64,000 nt of DNA from Acidovorax sp. Leaf78 (GCF_001422735.1 NZ_LMLZ01000007.1:84597-148596), one strand, 5' to 3'. Positions 9,509-18,845 are shown, counted from the first letter of the stretch. The notes: a model not told the origin generated them from the letters alone. A program made the numbers and translations.

Positions 9509-10717
9509 GTGACCGGCACTCCCGCGCCAGCGGCGCCTTCCTCCTCCACAACCGAGCCGGCCTCGATGCGCATCTTTCACATCCACGGCGGTGGCGTCCA
9601 GGAGCTGGACAGCCTGCCCGCGCACATGCCCGCACAGGGTTTCGTCTGGATCGCCTGCTCGCGCTCCACGTTCCAGGCCCGCCTGGCCGAGATCCAGGGC
9701 CGCCTGCAGGCGCTGGTGGGCCTGCAGCTGGTGGACCTGCACGTGTCCGACCTGCTCAACGCGCAACTGCCGTCGCACTACGACTACACCTCGCAGTACG
9801 ACCTGCTGGTGTTTCGCCGCCTGGCCAGTGCGCACGGCGATGCAGCGCAGCCCCCATCGCCACCGGACGATGCCCACGCGGCGGCGGCGAGCGCGCTGCG
9901 ACGCGGCGGCCCGCCCGTACTGCGGCGCATCGACACCAGCCCCGTGGGCTTTGCGGTGTTCGACCAGCTGCTGCTCACGGTGCACCCCACCGACTGCTCG
10001 GTGCGCGACGCCTACGCCACGCGCCTGCTGGCAGCGCTGCCCGCCCTGCCCGCCGGCCCCGCCGAAGGCCGCAGCAGCCCGGTGCCCGGGGCCCGAGTAC
10101 CCACCAGCCCTGCCGACCTGATGCTGCGCGTGGTGAACCTTATGGTGGACGGCTACCTGGACCTGCGCCGCGAACTCACGCGCCAGCTCGACCACTGGCA
10201 AAACGAGCTGCTCAAGCCCCGCGCGCGCTACGTGAACTGGAGCTCGCTGCTGGAGGCGCGGCTGTCGCTGCACCAGCTCGACGAAATCTGCGAAGACCAG
10301 CGCACCGCCGTGCAGGACTGGATCGACGCGCTGGAAACCTGGGCCCTGCCCGACACGCCCACCGGCCTGCGCGAGCTGGACCTGCTCAAGGTGCGCAGCC
10401 GCGACGTGCTGGAGCACATCGAACGCGTGGTGCACCACGTGCGCCGGCTGGAGCAAAGCACCGAGACCGCCGTGCAGATGCACTTTTCGGTACAGAGCAA
10501 CCGCACCAACGACATCATGCGCACGCTGACCGCGCTGACGGCCGTGTTCCTGCCGCTGAACCTGATCGCCGGCATCTTCGGCATGAACTTCGAGTTCATT
10601 CCGCTCATCCACAAGGCCGACGGCTTCTGGTGGGCCATGGGTTCGATGATCACGATCGCGGTGGCGCTGGTGGCGCTGTTCTGGCGCAAGCGCTACCTCG
10701 CACGCACGGGTGCTTGA
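9509..10717 (+). CDS. CorA-family divalent cation transporter
   Basis: Magnesium/metal transporter of the CorA/ZntB superfamily. About 402 residues from a GTG at 9509, 9 bases after hemB; an ATG at 9566 is an alternative. A large cytoplasmic domain is followed by two C-terminal membrane helices (near residues 335-360 and 370-392). The pore signature GMN is present in GIFGMNFEFIPL. An Ala/Pro-rich insert near residues 110-130 is not typical. Metal specificity cannot be read from sequence. Tight spacing suggests read-through from hemB. Confidence 0.88.
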   Translation: MTGTPAPAAPSSSTTEPASMRIFHIHGGGVQELDSLPAHMPAQGFVWIACSRSTFQARLAEIQGRLQALVGLQLVDLHVSDLLNAQLPSHYDYTSQYDLLVFRRLASAHGDAAQPPSPPDDAHAAAASALRRGGPPVLRRIDTSPVGFAVFDQLLLTVHPTDCSVRDAYATRLLAALPALPAGPAEGRSSPVPGARVPTSPADLMLRVVNLMVDGYLDLRRELTRQLDHWQNELLKPRARYVNWSSLLEARLSLHQLDEICEDQRTAVQDWIDALETWALPDTPTGLRELDLLKVRSRDVLEHIERVVHHVRRLEQSTETAVQMHFSVQSNRTNDIMRTLTALTAVFLPLNLIAGIFGMNFEFIPLIHKADGFWWAMGSMITIAVALVALFWRKRYLARTGA

Positions 10718-10938
10718 GCACCATCAGACACCTTCCAGACGCTGCTTGCGTTCTCGAGCCAGTGGATTGTTCGTTGACGATTGGGACGATATCGGCCCAG
10801 TGCGTACGCAAGCGTAGCGGCCTGATCCAGCGCTTGCGCGAACGCTGAGAGACATGAATCGGCAGCGGTGGCGGCTGGGCCACCTTGGTCGCGCAACTGG
10901 AGGCTGGTCACGCTAGTGCCTATTTGCGCAAATCGTCT
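10718..10938. other. Gene-free gap
   Basis: 221 bases with more even base composition than the flanks. A 72-codon minus-strand frame (10693-10911) overlaps it, but I see no ribosome binding site or recognisable domain. No tRNA or terminator seen. Confidence 0.4.
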
Positions 10939-11226
10939 TTAAAGACCGATCAACTTCACTACTGCCACAGAAAATATACAGACAGCGATAACACTCAGCA
11001 AAAGCATTAGCAACAAATACCGAATAAAATTCTTCAATGTCAATTGAAAGAATTTTTTAAAGATCCATCTTGCATACGTAAACGCCAGCAGAATTAATGC
11101 AAGAAATTTTACCCACAGATAACCAGATTCCCGATTTTGCTCGCCAACAATAATCGCAAGGCCAATTGCTATTGAAACAGCAAACAAGATGCCTGTATTC
11201 AGCCAAAAATTCAAGGGCCTCGGCAT
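10939..11226 (-). CDS. Small low-GC membrane protein of unknown function
   Basis: A 95-residue protein with three hydrophobic helices (about 7-27, 37-53 and 68-92) and a basic, aromatic loop between the second and third (RWIFKKFFQLTLKNF). I do not recognise a family. Codon use is strikingly AT-rich (AAA, ATT, AAT codons) compared with all neighbours, which suggests recent acquisition. It stands alone: downstream and upstream gaps hold no partner. The hydrophobic pattern makes a real gene more likely than chance. Confidence 0.6.
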   Translation of the reverse strand: MPRPLNFWLNTGILFAVSIAIGLAIIVGEQNRESGYLWVKFLALILLAFTYARWIFKKFFQLTLKNFIRYLLLMLLLSVIAVCIFSVAVVKLIGL

Positions 11227-11684
11227 TCTGCTTATCCTGTAAAGTGTCCTGAAGGTATCGGCATGTCTAAATCACCTCTTAGGCGTTTTGCACGAACCCT
11301 GAATGGGCCCGCATAACTCCATCCTAGCCGCAGCTATTCCAGAACAGGCACCGTTGTTCAGCGCCCAAACTATGCGAATCGGTTGAACAACGAGACCCGC
11401 ACAACATTTAAATTACGCCTGACACTGTTTCGACTCATAGTTCAGTCAGTCGCATCCAAGGCCGTATCCCCAACAGTGCGCCAAAGTGCGGTTAGCTGAA
11501 GCGATCAGAGGATTAACTACGCGTGGCTATGGGGCCGGCGGCCGCCCGTAGCCCGCAGCACTCATTCCATCGGTCGTTGTTCCGGCGCAAGCAATACCTC
11601 TCTCGAACGCGGCGGTCATTTCCTACCCACACGCGGCCGCAGCGGGGCCAGCATGGTGCCTGCACCACCCTCAGGAGTTCGCAG
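11227..11684. other. Gene-free gap
   Basis: 458 bases between the low-GC membrane gene and the DUF72 gene. The left half is AT-richer like the neighbouring small gene; the right half is GC-rich and would extend the DUF72 frame upstream to 11523 without family similarity. No RNA gene, repeat or convincing promoter seen. Confidence 0.5.
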
Positions 11685-12473
11685 ATGAATGCACCAGCCG
11701 CCGGCCCCGCTGCGCCAGCGCCAGCACCCGCCCCTGTGCGCATCGGCACCGCCAGCTGGAGCCTGCCGCGCGATAGCCAGCACCGCTTTCCCGCTGCGGA
11801 CCCGGCGGATTCGCACCTCATGCGCTATGCCCGACAACTGCCGGCGGTGGAGATCAACTCATCGTTCTACCGGCTGCACCAGCGCAGCACCTACGAACGC
11901 TGGGCAGCGGCCACGCCGCCCACGTTTAGGTTCTGCGTGAAGCTGCCGCGGAGCATCACGCACGACGCGCGGCTCAAGGACACCGAGGCACTGCAGCAAA
12001 CGTTTCTGGAACAGGTCAACGGCCTGGGCGAGCGCCTGGGCTGCCTGCTGGTGCAACTGCCGCCCAGCCTGGTGCTCGACACACCGGTGGCTGAGGCATT
12101 CTTTCGCAACCTGCGGCGGTTGAGCGGCGCCGTTGGCATTGCCGTGGAGCCGCGCCACGCCAGCTGGTTCACGCCCGAGGGCGACGCACTGCTGTCCCAC
12201 TGGCAGGCCGCACGCGTGCTGGCCGACCCGGTGCTGCACGATGCGGGCAGGATGCCGGGCGGCTGGCCCGGGCTGGTGTACTGCCGGCTGCATGGCTCGC
12301 CGCGCACCTATCACTCCGCCTACGAGCCCGCGCTGATCGAAGCGCTGGCCCGGCGCATCCAGGCCGCCACGCACGAGGCGAGCAGTGTGTGGTGCGTCTT
12401 CGACAACACGGCCAGCGGTGCGGCGACAGGCAACGCGCTGGACCTGCAGCAGCACCCGGCGTTGCGGGGCTGA
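11685..12473 (+). CDS. DUF72 (YecE-like) protein
   Basis: A 262-residue TIM-barrel-like protein of the DUF72 family, whose biochemical role is unknown. Family motifs: RIGTASWSLPR near the N-terminus, then LPAVEINSSFYRLHQRSTYERWAA, FRFCVKLPRSITHD, LVQLPPSL, AVEPRHASWF, YCRLHGSPRTY, and a C-terminal VFDNTASGAATGNA. The start at 11685 is set by an AGGAG site 7 bases upstream; a longer frame from 11523 has no such support. The N-terminal Ala/Pro run (residues 3-18) is low complexity. Confidence 0.88.
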   Translation: MNAPAAGPAAPAPAPAPVRIGTASWSLPRDSQHRFPAADPADSHLMRYARQLPAVEINSSFYRLHQRSTYERWAAATPPTFRFCVKLPRSITHDARLKDTEALQQTFLEQVNGLGERLGCLLVQLPPSLVLDTPVAEAFFRNLRRLSGAVGIAVEPRHASWFTPEGDALLSHWQAARVLADPVLHDAGRMPGGWPGLVYCRLHGSPRTYHSAYEPALIEALARRIQAATHEASSVWCVFDNTASGAATGNALDLQQHPALRG

Positions 12474-12521
12474 GGCTGCTCGGGACCGAACACAGCCCCA
12501 GCACCCATCGCCCGCCGCGGG

Positions 12522-13475
12522 TCAGCGTGCCGCCACGGGCGCCGGTGCCGGCGTGCCGAAAAGCCCCGCCGCGTTGTCCCACGCCACCTTGCGCGCCACG
12601 TCGGCGGGCAGGCCGCCCAGCCAGGTGCGGTAGCCCGCCATCAGGCTTTCGTAGTGCTGCCAGCGCTGGTTGACCCAGGTGTCGGACCCCAGCACGAACC
12701 GCGTGGGGTACTTGAGCAGCAGCGTGCGCCACGCTGGGCACAGCTGGTTGTCGTCGCACACCAGGCCCGGGCGGTACGACAGCTCGCCCACCAGGCCGGG
12801 GTAGCGCGCGAACAGCGCGTCCACACGCTCCACGGGCGCACCGCCGATGCCGGTGTGCGCCCAGATGAGGCGCAGCTTGCGGCCCTTGGACGGCGTGTTG
12901 GCCATCAGCAAATCGATGGCCGCGTCGTCCACGTGCGCCAGCACCACGAGGTCACGCTCTTCGGACAGTGCCATGAGCTTCTTGGCGACCGGGCCGTCGG
13001 CGTTGGCGCTGTCGTACAGGTGGAACTCGCCGATGCCGCGATAAGGCCCGGCGGGCGTGCCGCGCGCCAGCTCCGTCTGCACCATGGTGTAGATGCTCTC
13101 GTCGGCAAACCAGCCGGTGTAGTCCGCCCGGTTGCGGTACAGCCGCACGAACGGCACCACGGCCACGCCCGCCTCGCGCGTTTGCGGCAGCCCCGCCAGC
13201 GTGAGCGAGCCGGTGTTGGGCCGCGAGTTGGCGACGATGGCGCGCACGCCGCTTTTCTGCATGCGACCCAGCACATCGGCGGGCGGGTGCGGGCCGGTCT
13301 TGCCGTCCCACGCCTCCTCGTTGTAGTGCAAGTGGGCGTCGAACAGCGGGCCGCTGTAGTCGGCGGCATGGGCTTGCAGCCCCATTGCTATCAAAGATAT
13401 AGCTGCCAGCGCTTTATAGGCAAGCGGTAGCGGCCAAAAAAGCTTCATCACCTGGATACGCGTCGAACTCGCCAT
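12522..13475 (-). CDS. Exported amidohydrolase-family protein
   Basis: TIM-barrel metal-dependent hydrolase of 317 residues. The start at 13475 has a GGAGG site 5 bases upstream. A signal peptide (about 1-37, ending QAHA-AD) predicts periplasmic location. The HxH motif is in [15 protein letters not shown]; further likely ligands are in [23 protein letters not shown] and VLGSDTW. The substrate is unknown. It converges with the DUF72 gene across a 48-base gap. The hydrophobic core of its signal peptide is encoded by a family B repeat. Confidence 0.85.
   Translation of the reverse strand: MASSTRIQVMKLFWPLPLAYKALAAISLIAMGLQAHAADYSGPLFDAHLHYNEEAWDGKTGPHPPADVLGRMQKSGVRAIVANSRPNTGSLTLAGLPQTREAGVAVVPFVRLYRNRADYTGWFADESIYTMVQTELARGTPAGPYRGIGEFHLYDSANADGPVAKKLMALSEERDLVVLAHVDDAAIDLLMANTPSKGRKLRLIWAHTGIGGAPVERVDALFARYPGLVGELSYRPGLVCDDNQLCPAWRTLLLKYPTRFVLGSDTWVNQRWQHYESLMAGYRTWLGGLPADVARKVAWDNAAGLFGTPAPAPVAAR
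13385..13441. repeat. Dispersed repeat family B inside a signal-peptide coding region
   Basis: A complete copy of the unit (TTGCTATCAAAGATATAGCT..., CAAGCGGTAGCGGCC...) lies entirely within the amidohydrolase gene. On the minus strand it encodes roughly residues 12-31, including [16 protein letters not shown], the hydrophobic core of the export signal. Confidence 0.8.
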
Positions 13476-13505
13476 GGCAACCTCCAAACATTGAGCAGTC
13501 ATCGC

Positions 13506-13619
13506 GACACCCGGCGCCCGCGGAGGGCGCGGTCAGGCGAGCGACACCAAGCAAGGGCCGCCCCGCAGCGAGGGCGTCGTCCCCCGGGGGGACAAGGCGC
13601 CGCAGGCGACTCAGGGGGG
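13506..13619 (-). repeat. Dispersed repeat family A, 3' of the dienelactone hydrolase gene
   Basis: Variant copy with GCAAGGGCCGCCCCGCAGCG and a CCCCCGGGGGG palindrome. Its CTGAG box starts within 2 bases of the stop codon at 13621. Confidence 0.75.
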
Positions 13620-13620
13620 A

Positions 13621-14313
13621 TCAAGCCGTCAGATGCTTGTCGAAGAACGCCAGCGTGCGGTCGCGCGCCAGCATGGCCGAGGCCTCGTCGTAGCTGCCGC
13701 GCTGGTCGCAGTTGAAGCCGTGGTCGGCCTCGTACAAATGCACCTCGACCTCGGGATGGGCGCGGGCGAAGGCCTGCACGCTGTCCACCGGGATGTAGTG
13801 GTCGCGCTGGCCAAAATGCGCCAGCACCGGCACGTTCGGCACGCGGGCCGCTTCATCGGCCGATGTCATGCCGCCGCCGTAGTAGGGCACGGCGGCCGAC
13901 AGGCCGGTCAGCGTGCAAGCCGCGCGCCAGGTCAGCAGGCCGCCCCAGCAAAAGCCCACGATGCCGACCTTGCGACCGCTCTGCGCGGCGGCGTAGTCGA
14001 TGGCGGCCTGGATGTCGGGCATCACCCCCGGGGCGGGCAGAGCCTCGACCGCGGCCTTGAGGCCCATGCCGGCCTGCATGTCATCGCCGGTGTAGCCCAG
14101 CTCCACGTTCTGCTGCACGCGGTGAAAGGTGGCTGGCGCCACCGCCAGGTAGCCGCGCGCGGCAAAGCGGTCGGCCACCGCGCGGATGTGCGAATTCACG
14201 CCGAAGATTTCCTGCAGCACCACCACGGCGCCGCGTGGCGGACCATCGGGCTGCGCGACCCAGGCGGGCACCACGACACCATCGCTGGACGTGAGATTGA
14301 CGAATTGACCCAT
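13621..14313 (-). CDS. Dienelactone hydrolase family protein
   Basis: A 230-residue cytoplasmic hydrolase. The nucleophile motif GFCWGG carries the cysteine (near residue 118) typical of carboxymethylenebutenolidase; Asp is in FGQRDHYIP and His in EADHGFNCD, completing a Cys-Asp-His triad. The N-terminal AVVVLQEIFGVNSHIR segment is conserved in the family, which opens dienelactone rings in chloroaromatic breakdown; many members act on other esters, and there is no aromatic-degradation cluster here. An AAGGAG site precedes the ATG. Confidence 0.9.
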   Translation of the reverse strand: MGQFVNLTSSDGVVVPAWVAQPDGPPRGAVVVLQEIFGVNSHIRAVADRFAARGYLAVAPATFHRVQQNVELGYTGDDMQAGMGLKAAVEALPAPGVMPDIQAAIDYAAAQSGRKVGIVGFCWGGLLTWRAACTLTGLSAAVPYYGGGMTSADEAARVPNVPVLAHFGQRDHYIPVDSVQAFARAHPEVEVHLYEADHGFNCDQRGSYDEASAMLARDRTLAFFDKHLTA

Positions 14314-14530
14314 GGAATGACTCCTTGCTGCGTTGATCGGCGGGACTAAAAGCGGAGGGACACGTTAACGGACAGAGCGCTGACCACCACCGTGGCAGCG
14401 GGCTGCGGCGCCTGGGACCGCCATCTGCACGCCTTTCGGCATGCAACCCATGTGCGCGGCGAAAGCGACATTCTGGACGGAGCGCGGTCCTCTGTTCAAA
14501 TGCGGGCCATTTTCTTCAGGAGGCCCCGCC

Positions 14531-15286
14531 GTGAAAGACACCCACCAAGTAGCACTTATCACCGGAGGCTCGCGGGGCATCGGCGCGGCCACCGCGCGCC
14601 TGGCCGCCCGCCAGGGCTGGGCCGTGGCCGTCAACTACACCCGCGATGCGCAGGCCGCCCAGGCCGTGGTAGCGTCCATCGCCGCGGCGGGCGGCACGGC
14701 CATCGCCGTGCAGGCCGACGTGGCCGACGAAGCGCAGGTGCTGGCGATGTTCCGCACGGTCGATGAACAACTGGGGCGCCTGTCCGCGCTGGTGAACAAC
14801 GCCGGCGTGGTGGACGTGCCGTCGCGCGTGGAGGCGATGAGCGTGGCGCGCTGGAGGCGCATGTTCGACATCAACGTGATCGGCAGCTTCATCTGCGCGC
14901 GCGAGGCCGTGCTGCGCATGGGCACGAAGCACGGCGGCGCGGGCGGCAGCATCGTCAACGTGTCGAGCGCCGCATCGCGCCTGGGCGCGGCCGGCCAGTA
15001 TGTGGACTACGCCGCGGCCAAGGGCGCCATCGACAGCATGACCCTGGGCCTGGCGCGCGAGGTGGCCGCCGACGGCATCCGCGTGAACGCCGTGCGCCCG
15101 GGCCTGATCGAGACCGACATCCACGCCAGCGGCGGCCTGCCCGACCGGGTGCGCGACCTGTCGTACCAGGTGCCCATGCAGCGCGGCGGCACGGCCGACG
15201 AGGTGGCCGAGGCCATTGTGTGGCTGATGTCGCCGGGGGCCAGCTACACCACGGCCACGTTGATGGACGTGTCGGGCGGGCGCTGA
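14531..15286 (+). CDS. SDR-family NAD(P)-dependent oxidoreductase
   Basis: Classical short-chain dehydrogenase/reductase of 251 residues. The start is a GTG at 14531 with a full AGGAGG site 7 bases upstream; the longer ATG frame lacks one. Cofactor motif TGGSRGIG, then NNAG, the catalytic Ser in VNVSSAAS and YAAAK. The C-terminal VRPGLIETDIHA and LMDVSGGR are typical of FabG-like enzymes. The substrate is unknown. It diverges from the dienelactone hydrolase gene. Confidence 0.92.
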   Translation: MKDTHQVALITGGSRGIGAATARLAARQGWAVAVNYTRDAQAAQAVVASIAAAGGTAIAVQADVADEAQVLAMFRTVDEQLGRLSALVNNAGVVDVPSRVEAMSVARWRRMFDINVIGSFICAREAVLRMGTKHGGAGGSIVNVSSAASRLGAAGQYVDYAAAKGAIDSMTLGLAREVAADGIRVNAVRPGLIETDIHASGGLPDRVRDLSYQVPMQRGGTADEVAEAIVWLMSPGASYTTATLMDVSGGR

Positions 15287-15457
15287 CCGCTGCCTGGGCC
15301 CGGCGCGGGTCCGCTGCAGCGCAGCATGCGCGCGGGGCAAATCCGCCCGAAAACACCGCATACTCGCGCACAGCCGGGGGCCCGCAACGCCGTTGCGCCG
15401 CCCGCGCCGGCCGCCGACGAACCGCCCTGCCCCTCCCCTGACCTTCGGAGCGCCCTG

Positions 15458-16093
15458 ATGGACCTCAAGCCCCTCATCACCCTGCTGGCCATCGTGAACC
15501 CGCTGGCCATCGTCCCCTTCTTCATCCACTACACGCAGGGGTTTTCGTACCCGCAGCGGCGGCGCACCATCCAGGTGGCCAGCTTCAGCGTGTTCTGCGT
15601 GATCGCCGCCTGCGCGCTGCTGGGCCTGCAGATCCTCGACTTCTTCAACATCTCGCTGCAGAGCTTTCAGGTGGGCGGCGGCATGCTGCTGCTCATCAGT
15701 GCGATGAACATGCTCAACGCCCAGCCGGCCGAGGCCAAGCCCACCACCAACGAATATGAAGAAGGCGCCGAGAAGGCCGCGGCGGGCAGCTCCATCGCCG
15801 TGGTGCCGCTCACCATCCCGCTGCTGACCGGCCCGGCCAGCATGTCCACGGTAGTGATCTACGCCGACCGCGCCCAGGGCGTCTGGCAAACCCTGGCGCT
15901 GGTGGGCTACGGCGTCGTCATCGCCCTGGCCACCGCCGTGTGCTTTGCCCTGGCGGACCCCATCGCCCGGGTGCTGGGCAAGACGGGCATCAACGTGATG
16001 ACCCGGCTCATGGGCTTGATCCTGGCGGCGCTGGCCGTGGAAGTGATGGCCGACGGTCTGGGCAAGATCTTTCCGGTGTTGATCGCCCGCTGA
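15458..16093 (+). CDS. MarC-family integral membrane protein
   Basis: A 211-residue inner-membrane protein of the MarC/UPF0056 family with six predicted helices. Recognised by NPLAIVPFFIHYT near the N-terminus and PLTIPLLTGPASMSTV in the middle. Function is unsettled; an early link to multiple antibiotic resistance was not upheld. The ATG at 15458 follows a CGGAG site. It ends 3 bases before creB, so it is probably the first gene of a marC-creB-creC transcript. Confidence 0.9.
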   Translation: MDLKPLITLLAIVNPLAIVPFFIHYTQGFSYPQRRRTIQVASFSVFCVIAACALLGLQILDFFNISLQSFQVGGGMLLLISAMNMLNAQPAEAKPTTNEYEEGAEKAAAGSSIAVVPLTIPLLTGPASMSTVVIYADRAQGVWQTLALVGYGVVIALATAVCFALADPIARVLGKTGINVMTRLMGLILAALAVEVMADGLGKIFPVLIAR

Positions 16094-16096
16094 GCC

Positions 16097-16819
16097 ATGT
16101 CCGCCCGCCTGCTGCTGCTCGAAGACGACCCCGCGATCGCCCGCACCGTGGCCTATGCGCTGGAGCGTGACGGCCTGGCCGTGACGCACAGCCTGCTGGT
16201 GGACGATGCCCGCCGCCAGATCCGCGCGGCGCACTTCGACCTGCTGGTGCTGGATGTGGGCCTGCCTGACGGCAGCGGGCTCGACCTGCTGCGCGAGCTG
16301 CGCAACGCCAGCCCCACGGCCACGTTGCCCGTGCTGATGCTCAGTGCCCACGGCGAAGAGATCGACCGCGTGCTCGGCCTGGAGCTGGGCGCGGACGACT
16401 ACCTGGCCAAGCCCTTCAGCCCCCGCGAGCTCGCGGCCCGCGTGAAGGCGCTGCTGCGCCGCGCGGGTGGCCGCACCAGCGCTGGTGGTGCAACCGGTGC
16501 AGTCCATTCGCCGCCGGCCCCTGGCAGCGCCCGCAGCCTCTTCCAAGACGACGAGGCCGGCCAGCGCGTCAGCCTGCGCGGCCAGCCGCTGCCGCTGACC
16601 CGGCGCGAGTACCGCCTGCTGTCCCACCTGCTGCGCGGCGCAGGCCGCATCCATTCGCGCGAAGCCCTGCTGGCCGCCGCCTGGGGCGACGACAGCGACA
16701 GCACCGATCGCACGGTGGACACGCACATCAAGACCCTGCGCGCCAAGCTGCGCGAGGTGGATGCAGCGAAGGAGTACATCAGCACGCACCGGGGCATGGG
16801 GTACTGCCTGGATGTGTGA
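16097..16819 (+). CDS. creB: Response regulator CreB (OmpR/PhoB type)
   Basis: Two-component response regulator of 240 residues: receiver domain (about 1-118, phospho-acceptor Asp in LLVLDVGLPDGSG, Lys in LAKPFSPREL), a linker, then a winged-helix DNA-binding domain (about 145-238, DRTVDTHIKTLRAKL). The CreB call rests on the adjacent CreC-like kinase and creD and on the perfect CreB tag before creD. In E. coli and Pseudomonas CreBC responds to metabolic or penicillin-binding-protein disturbance. Confidence 0.88.
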   Translation: MSARLLLLEDDPAIARTVAYALERDGLAVTHSLLVDDARRQIRAAHFDLLVLDVGLPDGSGLDLLRELRNASPTATLPVLMLSAHGEEIDRVLGLELGADDYLAKPFSPRELAARVKALLRRAGGRTSAGGATGAVHSPPAPGSARSLFQDDEAGQRVSLRGQPLPLTRREYRLLSHLLRGAGRIHSREALLAAAWGDDSDSTDRTVDTHIKTLRAKLREVDAAKEYISTHRGMGYCLDV

Positions 16820-16835
16820 AGCCCGATGAGTGAAG

Positions 16836-16935
16836 CCCCCCTGAGTCGCTGCGCGCCTTCCCCCGGAGGGGGACGCCACCCGTGGCCCGGCGGAGCCGGT
16901 TCCACGGTGGCGCTCGCCTGGGCCTCGCCGGTTTT
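16836..16935 (+). repeat. Dispersed repeat family A between creB and creC
   Basis: Copy starting with CCCCCCTGAGTCGCTGCGCGCC about 17 bases after the creB stop and ending shortly before creC. It separates two genes that are normally adjacent and co-transcribed. Confidence 0.8.
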
Positions 16936-16965
16936 GACGCGTGCGAGCGTGGCAAAGGGCTAGCT

Positions 16966-18444
16966 ATGCGCCTGGGGATTCGGCTGCTGTTCGCGTTCTT
17001 TTTGATCAACGGCATCGCCGCATTCTTCGTGCTGCGGGTGTTCATGGCCGAGATCAAGCCGAGCGTGCGCGAGGTGATGGAAGACATGATGGTGGACACG
17101 GCCAACATCCTCGCGGAGCTGGCCAGCGAAGACCTGGCCGCCGGGCGGTTGGCGGACGGCAGCGGGCAGGCCAGTCCGTTTGCGCAGAACGTGCGCCGCT
17201 ACGCGAGCCGGCCGGTGGATGCCGCGATCTGGGGGTTTGCCAAGCAGTCGCTGGACTACCGCATCTACGTGACCGACCGGCAGGGGCGCGTGCTGTTCGA
17301 CTCCGAGAACCGGGCCGTGGGCGCGGACTATTCGCAGTGGCGCGATGTGTCGCGCACGCTGCGCGGCGAGTACGGTGCGCGCTCCACGCGCGATGTGGAA
17401 ACCGATGACACCACGGGCGTGATGCATGTGGCGGCCCCCATCTATGTGAAGGGCGAGATCGCTGGCGTGCTCACGGTGGCCAAGCCCACGCGCACCGTGC
17501 AGCGCTTTATCGACCGCGCGGAGCGCAAGGTGTTCATGGGCGGCCTGCTGCTGCTGGCGCTGTCGGCCGCCGTGGGCGTGGCGGTGACGCTGTGGATGGT
17601 ATGGAACGTGCGCCGCCTGCGCGACTACGCCTTGAGCGTGCAGGGCCCCGCCGACGGCGAACACCGCGACGCCGATGCGCCACCCACCGCCGCCCTGGCC
17701 GTGCCGCAGGTGCCCGGAGAGCTGGGCGACCTGGCCCGTGCGATGGACCGCATGCGCGCCCGGCTGGAGGGGCGCGACTACATCGAGGGCTACGTGCGCG
17801 CCCTGACGCACGAGCTCAAGAGCCCCGTGGCCGCCATCCGTGGCGCGGGCGAGCTGCTGCAGGACGAGCTGCCCGCCGCCGACCGGGCCGAATTTGCCAC
17901 CCAGGTGGTGCAGCAAAGCGAGCGCCTGCAGCGCATCATCGACCGGCTGCTGGAGCTGTCCAAACTGGAGCAGCGCCACCATGCCGAAGGCCGCGCCCCC
18001 GTGGCGCTGCAGGCCTGCGCCGAAGCCGCCATCGGCCAGACCCGCGGCCGCGCGGCGCAGCGCGGCATCACCCTGGCCCTCGCAGGCACAGGCGGCAGCG
18101 GCCCGTGGGAGGCCGAGCTGGTCACCCTGGCGCTGACCAACCTGCTGGACAACGCCATCGATTTCGCGCCCGAGGGCAGCACGGTGCAGGTGGCGCTGCA
18201 GGGCAGCACCGTGGCCGTGCAGGACACGGGCCCCGGCGTGCCCGACTACGCGCTGCCGCGCCTGGGCGAGCGATTCTTCACCACGGCACGGCCCGGCGGC
18301 GAGCGCAGCGGCTCGGGCCTGGGCCTGGCCATCGTGCGGCGCGTGATGGCGCTGCATGGCGGGCAGATGGTGGTGGGCAACACGGCGCCGGGCTTGCGGG
18401 TGGCGCTGGAGTTTGCGCCCCGCGCACCGCACGGCCTGGGCTAG
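16966..18444 (+). CDS. creC: Sensor histidine kinase CreC
   Basis: Inner-membrane sensor kinase of 492 residues. Membrane helices near residues 6-26 and 186-208 flank a periplasmic sensor domain. Then a HAMP-like linker, the H-box ALTHELKSPVAAIRG, N-box LTNLLDNAIDFAP, G1 VQDTGPGVPD and G2 GSGLGLAIV. The ELKSP H-box is characteristic of CreC. The start at 16966 gives a normal N-terminal helix; the longer frame translates a repeat. Its TAG stop shares the palindrome CTAG with the stop of the convergent gene at 18441. Confidence 0.92.
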   Translation: MRLGIRLLFAFFLINGIAAFFVLRVFMAEIKPSVREVMEDMMVDTANILAELASEDLAAGRLADGSGQASPFAQNVRRYASRPVDAAIWGFAKQSLDYRIYVTDRQGRVLFDSENRAVGADYSQWRDVSRTLRGEYGARSTRDVETDDTTGVMHVAAPIYVKGEIAGVLTVAKPTRTVQRFIDRAERKVFMGGLLLLALSAAVGVAVTLWMVWNVRRLRDYALSVQGPADGEHRDADAPPTAALAVPQVPGELGDLARAMDRMRARLEGRDYIEGYVRALTHELKSPVAAIRGAGELLQDELPAADRAEFATQVVQQSERLQRIIDRLLELSKLEQRHHAEGRAPVALQACAEAAIGQTRGRAAQRGITLALAGTGGSGPWEAELVTLALTNLLDNAIDFAPEGSTVQVALQGSTVAVQDTGPGVPDYALPRLGERFFTTARPGGERSGSGLGLAIVRRVMALHGGQMVVGNTAPGLRVALEFAPRAPHGLG

Positions 18445-18845
18445 GGCGCGGCTGCAGCGCCTGCCCTGAGGTGTGCCACCGCGCCCACCACCAGCAGCGC
18501 CAGCGCCACCCCGTCGACCAGCGCCACCCTGGCCAGCGCCGCGTTGGTGGTGCCCGTCGACCACCACAGCCACAGAAACGACACCACGCTCACCAGGCCC
18601 GCGACCAGCGCGGCGCGGTGCAGCGGCGGGTGCAAGGCCGCATATCCCAGCAGCGCGGCCAGCAGGCCGAAGAGCACCGCACGGTGCCGCAGCAGCAGTT
18701 CCAGGCCCGGGTCCTGCACCGGCACGCCGTACAGCTGCAACAGCTTGCCGGCCCCCAGCACACCGGCCAGCGGCAGGGCATGGACCACGGCCACCAGCAT
18801 CAGCACTCCCGAGACGATCCAGCGCATGCGCTTGCCTTTCTTCAT
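18441..18845 (-). CDS. Small four-helix membrane protein
   Basis: A 134-residue hydrophobic protein with about four membrane helices and no catalytic motif. The opening MRWIVSGVLMLVAVVHALPLAGVLGA with LLQLYG resembles a membrane family common in Comamonadaceae that is often mislabelled as phosphopantetheine adenylyltransferase; nothing here supports that enzyme. It lies antisense between creC and creD, with its stop overlapping that of creC by 4 bases. Confidence 0.7.
   Translation of the reverse strand: MKKGKRMRWIVSGVLMLVAVVHALPLAGVLGAGKLLQLYGVPVQDPGLELLLRHRAVLFGLLAALLGYAALHPPLHRAALVAGLVSVVSFLWLWWSTGTTNAALARVALVDGVALALLVVGAVAHLRAGAAAAP

Noticed and set aside
10693-10911. 72-codon minus-strand frame after the CorA gene
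   Set aside because: No ribosome site, no recognisable domain and partial overlap with the CorA gene end.
18441-18845. Phosphopantetheine adenylyltransferase annotation for the small membrane protein
   Set aside because: No nucleotidyltransferase motif is present; the protein is four hydrophobic helices.
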